A stretch of DNA of 7,833 bases from JBCDBY01 sp039182715 (GTDB taxonomy: Bacteria > Planctomycetota > PLA2): positions 1 through 7,833 of the forward strand of contig JBCDBY010000222.1 in the NCBI GenBank assembly GCA_039182715.1, written 5' to 3'. Below are positions 1 through 5,787 of this stretch, piece by piece. The number at the start of each line of letters is the position of its first letter. Position 1 is the stretch's first letter. Both the position numbers and the translations under genes were made by a program. The notes under the pieces were generated by a model. It saw only the letters and a program-made list of their open reading frames with translations. It was not told where the DNA came from and did not search any database.

Positions 1-2622
1 GGTGTAGCTCACCGCACCCCGGACCGCGAAGGTGTCCGTCTCGGTCGCGTTCCCGCGGAAGATGCGCGTATACGATCCGGACACGTAGTCGCCGGCGAGG
101 GACCAGCCGGTCTGCACCTGCGGCACGTTGGCCAGAAGGCGGAAGCCCGGCCCCTTGTTGGACGTCGAGAAGGCGAGGCCGCTCGCGTTCGAGAAGAACC
201 CGCGCACCGAATCGTTGCGGTCGGTCCAGAGCCCGTTGTTGGCGAGCGTCTTGACCGGCGTGCGCGTCTTCCAGCCGAAGGTGCCGTTCGGGTCGCTGGG
301 GCCGGCTTCGGTCGCCTCGTCGAACGTGTAGCCCAAAAGCGCGTCCCTGTCGAAGCCGAGCGCCATGTTGATGCGGCCGAAGTTCGTGGAGATGCCGCTG
401 AGGCCCGGGGTGAACCGGACGTTCGGGCCGATGTAGCTTCCGACCGCGTCGACCGGGTCCGTGGCGCCGTCGCCGTCGTAGCGCACCGTGACGCCCCACA
501 CCATCCAGTCGGACCCGTGCGTGCCGATGAAGACGGAGGTGTTGGCGTCGCCGCTCAGCTGGCCCGAAAGGTCGAGCGGGAAAGCGGGCAGCGCCGAATC
601 GATATCGAACGCGCCGAACGATCCGATGCTGTAGTCGAAGCCGGCGGCCAGCGCCGTCGTTACCCGGTCCCCGGACGCGAGGTCGTCCTCGTCGCAGTTG
701 ACGTTGAGCGAGCCGGTGCCGTCGTCGTCGAGCGTCACGGTGCCCAGCATGGTCCGCGCCGTGTTGTCGGCGAAGTTCCACATCTGGATGATCGTGTAGT
801 AGGTGCCCGCGAAGTCGGACTCGTCGAGGTTCTGCGTGGGCCGCCGGATGGCGACCGCGGTCGTGTTGCCGCCGAGCGCCACGCCCACGTCCCCGGAGAA
901 CTGCGTGCGCGAGAAATTGTTGTAGCCCGAGCCGTTGAGCAGCATCTCGAGCAGCAGCCCCTTGTCGGCGGTGAAGACGTCGCCGCTGCGGATGAAGGGC
1001 TGGATGGTCGGGTTGGAGCCGCTGGCGATCTGGCCGTCGAGCGCGAAGCTGCCGCTACCGGCATCGTCCCGCGTGATGTCCGTCTGGAACATCGTCATGC
1101 TGTTGGCGCCCAGGTCGTACGTCGCGCCGGCGAAATGGATGTCGCGCAGATCCTCGCCCGCGCCGTCGGTCGTGATGCCGGAGCTCTTGCCGGTCAGCGC
1201 GTTGGTGAGCGAGTCGGAGCCGCCGCCGTCCTCGACGCGGACGGTGAGCGAGCCGTTGGCCACGTCCGGCACCACCACGACGAGCGTGTTCGGCAGACTG
1301 GACTGGAAGATCGTCGCCTGCTCGTCGCCGATGAAGACCTCGGCGTCACTCTTGAAGTTGAGGCCGCGGATCTTGACGAGGCCGCCACCCGAGGAGTCGA
1401 CGACCGAGTAGTCGATGCCGAATGAGTCGATCTGCGGCGCCTCGTTGGGGTCGACGAGCCCGAGCGCGGCGCGCTCGGTCTTGGCCTGCCCGGTGTCGGC
1501 GTTCCGCACGCGGAGGTCGTAGCGCAGGCCGAAGTCGAGGTTGAGCTGGTCGGTCAGGGTGAATCGCAGGTCGACGTTCAGACCGCCGTCCCCGTTGTCG
1601 CTGATGTCGCCCGCATCTACCTGGAGGCCGCCGATCCAGACCTCGGCGTCGCCCGCCGACGGCAGGTCGAACCCGTTGATCTCGATCGTGCTGTCCGCGC
1701 CCCGCTCGAAGTAGCGCGGCCAGGTACGGAGGTTCCAGGGCGTCGGGGCCAGCTCTTCATTGCTGGCCAGCAGCTCGTCGAGCTGCGTGTCACCGGTGGT
1801 GTAGCCGTTGACGTTGAAACCGCTGGCGAAGAAGTTGTCCAGGGCGGTGGACAGACCGCTCGTCCAGACATCGCTGCCCAACTCGTTGCCGTTGCCGAAC
1901 CGCAGCTCGTTGCCGAGGTACGCGCCGTCGAGCGCGCCGTCCTGGACGTCGTTGGCGAGCAGATACATGAGCTCGAACGGGTTCTGCAGGTTGATCGCCG
2001 CGAACTCGCAGATCACCGCGGCCAAGAAGCCGTTGATCGTCGCGTCGTCGATGAGCGGCTGCGTGGTGAGCACGTCGCGCGAACCAGTCGTCGCGATCAT
2101 GCCCCCGAACCCGAAGCGGTTCTGGATCGCGGAGTCGGCGTTCTCGTACGCCTCGCCGACGCGGATGTCGGGAAAGCGCGCGAGCTGCTCGGTCCGCTTG
2201 GAGACCATCGTGGTGGCGAAGTTGAGCTCGTAGCGCAGGCCGAGGTCGCCCTGCGTATCGACGATCGCGCAGATCGGGAACTCCGCCGGAATGCTGACGG
2301 TCGAGCCGGCGAAGGGATCGTTCAGCTGCCCGCCCCACGCCGACAGCAGCACGTAGCGCGTGCTGTAGTCGCGGATCGTCAGGGAGATGTCGCCGTTGGA
2401 GTCGCCCTGGCCGCTTCCGACCATGCGACCCGGCGCGCCGTTATCCAGCAGTTCGTAGGCGGCGAAGTTCGGGAGCTGGATCTGCCCCTTGAACGCCTTC
2501 GCCAGGATGACGTCCTCGATCGTGGGGCTGCCGCCGGGGCCGCTCCCGCCGCCGCCACAAGCGGCAAGCACGAGGACGCAAAGAAGGGCAGACCACTGCC
2601 CGGGCCGTTTCCAAAGGATCAT
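1..2622 (-). CDS. Large surface lipoprotein with IPT/TIG domains and tandem beta modules (3' end outside window)
   Basis: The frame is open from ATG at 2622 to the window edge, giving 874 residues without a stop. A short signal peptide ends in a lipobox, LAAC, with lipidated Cys22. A Gly/Ser/Pro linker follows (23-33), so the protein should be membrane-anchored and exposed. Residues about 40-112 resemble a carboxypeptidase-regulatory-like beta domain. Residues about 113-290 are a mixed region rich in aromatic and Asn residues that I do not recognise. Residues about 298-393 look like a divergent IPT/TIG fold (IEINGFDLP, then AEVWIGG). Residues about 395-475 are a clear IPT/TIG domain (VKIRGLNF, AEVFIGD, then VVVPDVANGSLTVRV). 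From about 490 on, four segments each start with an AG-x-Y or GSY motif at residues 497, 604, 727 and 842, suggesting repeated beta modules of about 107-123 residues. A strong Shine-Dalgarno site supports the start. IPT/TIG domains are common in extracellular binding proteins; the ligand is unknown. Long open frames on the opposite strand are G+C shadows. Confidence 0.88.
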   Translation of the reverse strand, partial: MILWKRPGQWSALLCVLVLAACGGGGSGPGGSPTIEDVILAKAFKGQIQLPNFAAYELLDNGAPGRMVGSGQGDSNGDISLTIRDYSTRYVLLSAWGGQLNDPFAGSTVSIPAEFPICAIVDTQGDLGLRYELNFATTMVSKRTEQLARFPDIRVGEAYENADSAIQNRFGFGGMIATTGSRDVLTTQPLIDDATINGFLAAVICEFAAINLQNPFELMYLLANDVQDGALDGAYLGNELRFGNGNELGSDVWTSGLSTALDNFFASGFNVNGYTTGDTQLDELLASNEELAPTPWNLRTWPRYFERGADSTIEINGFDLPSAGDAEVWIGGLQVDAGDISDNGDGGLNVDLRFTLTDQLNLDFGLRYDLRVRNADTGQAKTERAALGLVDPNEAPQIDSFGIDYSVVDSSGGGLVKIRGLNFKSDAEVFIGDEQATIFQSSLPNTLVVVVPDVANGSLTVRVEDGGGSDSLTNALTGKSSGITTDGAGEDLRDIHFAGATYDLGANSMTMFQTDITRDDAGSGSFALDGQIASGSNPTIQPFIRSGDVFTADKGLLLEMLLNGSGYNNFSRTQFSGDVGVALGGNTTAVAIRRPTQNLDESDFAGTYYTIIQMWNFADNTARTMLGTVTLDDDGTGSLNVNCDEDDLASGDRVTTALAAGFDYSIGSFGAFDIDSALPAFPLDLSGQLSGDANTSVFIGTHGSDWMVWGVTVRYDGDGATDPVDAVGSYIGPNVRFTPGLSGISTNFGRINMALGFDRDALLGYTFDEATEAGPSDPNGTFGWKTRTPVKTLANNGLWTDRNDSVRGFFSNASGLAFSTSNKGPGFRLLANVPQVQTGWSLAGDYVSGSYTRIFRGNATETDTFAVRGAVSYT

Positions 2623-2628
2623 TCTGTT

Positions 2629-2634
2629 CTCCTT
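2629..2634 (-). promoter_or_regulatory. Shine-Dalgarno site of the lipoprotein gene
   Basis: The minus strand reads AAGGAG, six bases before the ATG at 2622. This is near-ideal spacing and fixes the start directly ahead of the lipoprotein signal peptide. Confidence 0.85.
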
Positions 2635-2679
2635 GGGGACGGCCCGGTGCCCCCGTTCAAGATCTCACAACCGCCCGGA

Positions 2680-2708
2680 ATCGTAGGGCAGCCCAGCGAC
2701 TCCGGCAA
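2680..2708 (-). promoter_or_regulatory. Sigma70-like promoter for the lipoprotein gene
   Basis: On the minus strand a -35-like TTGCCG (2708-2703) is separated by exactly 17 bases from a -10-like TACGAT (2685-2680). This lies between the terminator of the upstream operon and the lipoprotein start, and would give a 5' leader of about 50 bases. It was identified by eye; no other good candidate was seen in this 156-bp gap. Confidence 0.55.
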
Positions 2709-2724
2709 GGAGAACCGCTGCACG

Positions 2725-2755
2725 AAAAAGGGCTCCCGGCAAAAACCGAGAGCCC
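2725..2755 (-). terminator. Intrinsic terminator of the thiD-DUF2520-selenoprotein operon
   Basis: On the minus strand a hairpin has arms GGGCTC and GAGCCC, an inner 3-bp CGG/CCG stem after one mismatch, and a small T-rich loop. It is followed at once by five T residues (2729-2725). It sits 24 bases after the TAG stop of the selenoprotein gene and points the same way, so it probably ends that operon and insulates it from the lipoprotein gene. Confidence 0.8.
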
Positions 2756-2778
2756 CTGGCTCGAACGGATGAAGGAGG

Positions 2779-3681
2779 CTACTCCTTCGGCAGCTTCGCG
2801 AGAATCTGGCCCACGCGCGCTTCGAGCTCGGTGCCCTTCAGCGCACGCTGCAGGCTCTTGAGCTCACGCTCCGCCTTCTTGGTGTCGCCGCGGGCGATGG
2901 CCGCGTCGAGCTCATCGAGGTGCTTCGACGTCGCGTCCAGCAGCTCCTGCTGGAGCTTGTTGCACTGGTCGACGAACGCCTTGCCCTTCTTCTCGTACTT
3001 CTTCGCGTGGCCCTTGAAGAGCGTCCACGACTTGCCGATCGCGCCCTTCTCCAGCTCCTTGCGAACCTTCGCCTCGTCCTTGCGGTACTTCGCGAGCGCC
3101 TTGCGGCTGATGCTCTTGCCGTACTCCTTCTGGAGTTGCTTTTTGGCATCTTCGACCGCGTCCATGATCTTGCCGGCGCTGCCGCCGTTCCAGCCGGCGA
3201 ACGTCTGCAGCGTGTGCGGGTTGACGATCGCGACGTGCGGAATGCCGCGGGACGTGTTGAAGGTCCCCGCCCTGCTTGCACGCAGGCGCTTGATGTCGTC
3301 GGCGGTCAAGCCGGGCCAGGAGATCATGAACTCCTTCTTGTTGCCCTTCTCGTCCTTGCCCATGTAGGTGCCGGCACGCTTGTCACCCGACTGGATTCCG
3401 CGATCCAGCGAGCCGAGCGCGAGCACCTCCACGGTGTTCTCGTTGGCGAACTTGATGTACTTCTTGTTCTGCAGCACGGACCCGTGCATGCCCCAGCAGG
3501 GGGGTCAGTTGAAGCCGTGGCTGTGCACCACGATGGGGATGTTGAGCATCTTGGCTTCGGCGACCGCGGCCTCCCACGACTTGGCGTAGGTGACCGATGC
3601 CTTCGGCTTGTCCTTGCTTCCGGCGATCGCGACGACCGACACGAGGCCGACCGCGAGGGTGATGATTCCGAGTCGATTCAT
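2779..3681 (-). CDS. Secreted thioredoxin-fold selenoprotein with a U-P-P-C active site (in-frame TGA at 3507-3505)
   Basis: Read through one in-frame TGA, this is a 300-residue protein from ATG 3681 to TAG 2779. Residues 1-21 form a signal peptide (hydrophobic core LGIITLAVGLVSVVAIAG). The thioredoxin-like domain spans about 28-165: a beta strand (IPIVVHSHGFN) leads into Sec59-Pro-Pro-Cys62 followed by WGMH, and a GIPH motif places the cis-proline at about Pro148. The TGA replaces exactly the first Cys of a CxxC redox centre, the usual pattern in Sec-containing thiol oxidoreductases. Residues about 170-300 form a Lys/Glu-rich, probably helical or coiled tail with Cys240. The start has a good AAGGA site 5 bases upstream and lies 18 bp after the DUF2520 stop, so the gene is the last of an operon. 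A start at Met65 would give a 236-residue protein without signal peptide or active site, which is implausible. Probable role: extracytoplasmic thiol-disulfide or peroxide chemistry; substrate unknown. The alternative is a pseudogene or a sequencing error changing TGC/TGT to TGA, but the SECIS-like hairpin argues against that. Confidence 0.85.
3471..3491 (-). promoter_or_regulatory. Bacterial SECIS-like hairpin inside the selenoprotein coding sequence
   Basis: The mRNA folds GCA (3491-3489) with UGC (3473-3471), leaves U3488 bulged, then pairs GCACG (3487-3483) with CGUGC (3478-3474) around a GGUC loop (3482-3479). In E. coli fdhF the minimal SECIS has the same layout: a 3-bp lower stem, one bulged U, an upper stem and a GGUC loop bound by SelB. 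Here the upper stem has 5 bp rather than 3, and the loop starts 22 bases after the UGA rather than 18. All pairs are Watson-Crick. No folding program was run. Confidence 0.78.
3505..3507 (-). other. Selenocysteine codon (in-frame TGA, residue 59)
   Basis: It lies 174 bases, exactly 58 codons, after the ATG at 3681. It is followed by CCC CCC TGC, giving U-P-P-C. Both sides of the TGA encode continuous thioredoxin-fold sequence in the same frame. TGA is used as the ordinary stop by four neighbouring genes and Trp is encoded by TGG, so a reassigned genetic code does not explain it. Confidence 0.83.
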
Positions 3682-3686
3682 GGGTT

Positions 3687-3691
3687 TCCTT
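3687..3691 (-). promoter_or_regulatory. Shine-Dalgarno site of the selenoprotein gene
   Basis: AAGGA on the minus strand, 5 bases before the ATG at 3681. It supports initiation upstream of the TGA, in front of the signal peptide, rather than at the internal Met65 (3489), which lies inside the SECIS-like stem. Confidence 0.75.
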
Positions 3692-3699
3692 TCCGCTTA

Positions 3700-4506
3700 C
3701 TACGGTCCGGCTCCGTCAATTTTCGAGGCGAGATTCTGGAGCTGTTTCGCCGCCTCTTCATCCAGCGTACCCCTGGCCGCCCCGATCGGAATGGTGGCGG
3801 ACAAAAGTGCCCTGTAGAGCGGCTTTTCAGCCTCCGGCAGGGCGTCGAGATGCGCCTGCACCACCGCGACGTCCCCGCGGGCGATGGGTCCCGTGAGGGC
3901 GTCGGGCAGCCCCTGTGCCCGCACATTTTCGAGCGAGCCGGCCATGAGCGCCAACAGAGGCTCCGGATCGTCGATGCCGGCCTCCTGGAAGCAGCGGCGC
4001 GCCCACGCCGCCACGGTCACCAGGAAGTTGGAGCCGATCGCGGCGCCGGCGTGATAGAGCGCTTTCTTCTCCGTCGCGATGCGGGCGACGCGCGCGCCGA
4101 GATCGGCGGCGAGCGACGCGGCGGCGGGATCGCCCTCGACGAAGCACCAGCTCTCCGCCATGTCGACGTCGAGGGACGCGAAGGCGCGCAGCGGGTGAAT
4201 ACTGGCGACACGCGCGCCGGTGACGGTGAGCACCGTCGAAGGATGCGCGCCGCTCAGGTGGAGCGCAAGCTGCTCCGCGCGGAGCGGCGTGGCGGCGGCG
4301 ACGGCGGCGAGCACGTCGTCGGGCGTCGCAAACACGACGACGTCGGCATCTTCGAGCGATCCGTTCGCCTCGCCCGCCCCCACCGCCGCGACCGCTTCGG
4401 GCGCGTGCGTGCGCGCGCGAATCGCGCCGATCTCATGGCCCGCGCGCAGCCAGAGCCGCGCCAGCGCGCGCCCCGCCGCTCCGCAACCGACGAAGGAGAT
4501 CCTCAT
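3700..4506 (-). CDS. Rossmann-fold / DUF2520 domain protein, putative NAD(P)-dependent oxidoreductase
   Basis: A 268-residue protein with an N-terminal Rossmann dinucleotide-binding fold (ISFVGCGAAG, glycine motif at 7-12) and an ATPDD turn at 60-64, as in 6-phosphogluconate- or ketopantoate-reductase-like enzymes. It then has the DUF2520 hallmarks: HLSGAH (83-88), SIHPLRAFA (102-110), YHAGAAIGSNFL (151-162) and TGPIARGD (205-212). Length and domain order match the family. The substrate is unproven; some Rossmann/DUF2520-type proteins have been associated with pantothenate synthesis, but I cannot confirm that here. Its ATG overlaps the thiD TGA (ATGA, 4506-4503) with no convincing Shine-Dalgarno site, so it is probably translationally coupled to thiD. 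The selenoprotein gene follows after 18 bp. Confidence 0.87.
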   Translation of the reverse strand: MRISFVGCGAAGRALARLWLRAGHEIGAIRARTHAPEAVAAVGAGEANGSLEDADVVVFATPDDVLAAVAAATPLRAEQLALHLSGAHPSTVLTVTGARVASIHPLRAFASLDVDMAESWCFVEGDPAAASLAADLGARVARIATEKKALYHAGAAIGSNFLVTVAAWARRCFQEAGIDDPEPLLALMAGSLENVRAQGLPDALTGPIARGDVAVVQAHLDALPEAEKPLYRALLSATIPIGAARGTLDEEAAKQLQNLASKIDGAGP

Positions 4507-5279
4507 GCCAGGTGGTTCAACGGGTTGGTGCCCTTGCCGAGCACCACCGCGTTCTCCAGACCGTTCCGCACGAAATTCCGGGCACGCTCGACCGCCTCCG
4601 GCATTCCCGTTCCAAGCGCGAGCTGCGCGGCGATGCCGGCGGCGAGCGCGCAGCCGGTGCCGTGCGTGTGCGCGGTGTCGATGCGCGGAGACCGGAACTC
4701 ATGGAACGTGTTGTCGAAGTAGAGCAGGTCGACGATCTCGTCGCCTTCGTCGTGGCCGCCCTTGATCAGTACCGCGCCGGCGCCGCGCGAGACCATGAGC
4801 TGGGCGGCGCGCTCCCGATGCGAGGCGGATCGCAGCGGAAAGCCGCAGAGCCGCTCCGCCTCGGGCAGGTTGGGCGTGACGATCGCCGCGAGCGGGAAGA
4901 GCTTTTGCATGATCGCGATGGTGGCGTCGTCGTCGATGAGCGCATCGCCCGAGGTCGAGACCATCACGGGGTCGACCACCAGCGGCGGGATGCCGCGGCG
5001 CGTGAGCACGTCGACGATCGCTTCGATGACCTCCACCCGCGAGAGCATGCCGGTCTTGGCGGCGTGCACCGGCAGGTCGTCGAAGATCGCGTCGAGCTGC
5101 GCCGCGACGAAGGCGGGCGGCACGTCGTGCACCCCTCGAACGCCCTGGGTGTTCTGGACGGTCAGCGCCGTCAGCGCCGCCATGCCGTAGACGCCGGCGC
5201 GCGTGAACGTCTTGAGGTCGCCCTGGATGCCGGCGCCGCCGGACGGATCCGAGCCCGCAATGGTCAAGGCCGTGCGCAT
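4503..5279 (-). CDS. thiD: Hydroxymethylpyrimidine/phosphomethylpyrimidine kinase ThiD
   Basis: A 258-residue ribokinase-fold enzyme that phosphorylates HMP and then HMP-phosphate to HMP-pyrophosphate, the pyrimidine half of thiamine. Family motifs appear in order: AGSDPSGGAGIQGD (8-21), VQNTQGV (41-47), KTGML (75-79), DPVMVSTSGD (103-112), TPNLPEAE (135-142), KGGH (173-176) and THGTGC (205-210). The last supplies the anion hole and the catalytic Cys210. Length is typical of bacterial ThiD and no key residue is missing. No other thiamine gene is nearby and no TPP riboswitch fits in the 22-bp upstream gap. No Shine-Dalgarno site precedes the ATG; a -10-like hexamer sits only about 10 bases upstream, suggesting a nearly leaderless mRNA. 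First gene of the thiD-DUF2520-selenoprotein operon. Confidence 0.95.
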   Translation of the reverse strand: MRTALTIAGSDPSGGAGIQGDLKTFTRAGVYGMAALTALTVQNTQGVRGVHDVPPAFVAAQLDAIFDDLPVHAAKTGMLSRVEVIEAIVDVLTRRGIPPLVVDPVMVSTSGDALIDDDATIAIMQKLFPLAAIVTPNLPEAERLCGFPLRSASHRERAAQLMVSRGAGAVLIKGGHDEGDEIVDLLYFDNTFHEFRSPRIDTAHTHGTGCALAAGIAAQLALGTGMPEAVERARNFVRNGLENAVVLGKGTNPLNHLA

Positions 5280-5285
5280 TCTGGG

Positions 5286-5296
5286 CTAGATTCTAG
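5286..5296. promoter_or_regulatory. CTAGATTCTAG dyad: possible bidirectional -10 element
   Basis: A near-perfect dyad (arms CTAGA and TCTAG around a central T) sits in the 22-bp gap between divergent thiD and the plus-strand gene at 5302. It contains TAGATT on the plus strand (5287-5292) and TAGAAT on the minus strand (5295-5290). Both resemble -10 hexamers and both are placed so that transcription would start a few bases before the start codons. -35 matches are poor on both sides. It could instead be an operator. Confidence 0.42.
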
Positions 5297-5301
5297 GGTC
5301 T

Positions 5302-5787
5302 GTGGCTCTCTTCACCCCCGCCTACGACACCGCGCTCGATTGCGACGCCTACCTGGTCGACACGACCGGGCCGGCACGACGGCTGCGGCTGCGCACGGAG
5401 CTGCCGGTCAAGCGCGTGGTGGACGAGATCCTGGAGCGCACCGTGCTGATGGGCCGCAGCCTCTTCGACGTGCGCGGGCGCACCTTCGCGCTCTTCGTCG
5501 GCGCGGACGACGGCTTCTCGCTCGCGATGTCGGACATCGGTGCGGAAGGCGTCTGGGCGATGCTGCTCGACGCGTTGACCGCCTTCGGGCCGGTCGACGT
5601 CGACCCCGACGCGACGCTGGAGGAAAGCGGGCTGCACCCGCTGCTCGCCTACGAGGAGGGCCGGGTGAGCTTCTTCGACTCCGCGCCCACGCGACCGTGG
5701 CGCGTGCTGGCGGGCAACCGCGGGCTGCGCATCCTTTCCGCGACCTTGTCGCACGACCCCGATCCCGACGTGGAGATCCGCGAATGA
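5302..5787 (+). CDS. Conserved-looking protein of unknown function, coupled to a C25 peptidase
   Basis: A 161-residue frame from GTG 5302 to TGA 5785-5787. There is no signal peptide or membrane segment, so it is probably cytoplasmic. It is acidic with a predicted alpha/beta mix: a strand-like start (YDTALDCDAYLVD), a helix (VKRVVDEILERTVL), a strand (TFALFVGADDG), a helix (EGVWAMLLDALTAF) and an acidic tail. I recognise no catalytic motif. The start has only a weak AGGG three bases upstream, and the next in-frame ATG (5449) would remove the first strands. The stop overlaps the ATG of the peptidase gene, and a GGAGA site for that gene (5772-5776) lies inside this one, so the two are co-translated. 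It may act with the peptidase or be only a transcriptional partner. Confidence 0.72.
   Translation: MALFTPAYDTALDCDAYLVDTTGPARRLRLRTELPVKRVVDEILERTVLMGRSLFDVRGRTFALFVGADDGFSLAMSDIGAEGVWAMLLDALTAFGPVDVDPDATLEESGLHPLLAYEEGRVSFFDSAPTRPWRVLAGNRGLRILSATLSHDPDPDVEIRE

Noticed and set aside
517..1425. 302-codon plus-strand open frame.
   Set aside because: It is antisense to the lipoprotein gene, with low-complexity Arg/Glu/Val/Ala composition and no ribosome site.
3489..3507. TGA at 3507-3505 as a real stop, with the gene starting at Met65 (3489) or being a pseudogene.
   Set aside because: That start removes the signal peptide and the redox site, has no Shine-Dalgarno site and lies inside the hairpin. 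The frame is intact on both sides, and the TGA falls exactly on the active-site position followed by a SECIS-like element.
3505..3507. Genetic-code reassignment of TGA (to Trp or Gly).
   Set aside because: TGA ends thiD, the gene at 5302, the peptidase gene and the gene at 7216, and Trp is encoded by TGG throughout. Only one internal TGA is needed.
2920..4722. 600-codon open frame on the plus strand.
   Set aside because: It runs antisense through the selenoprotein, DUF2520 and thiD genes. Its Arg/Leu/Val-rich composition is typical of a high-G+C shadow frame, and it matches no fold I know.
4512..5783. Long plus-strand upstream extension of the peptidase reading frame.
   Set aside because: The upstream part is antisense to thiD and out of frame with the gene at 5302. 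The signal peptide at 5784 with its ribosome site marks the true start.
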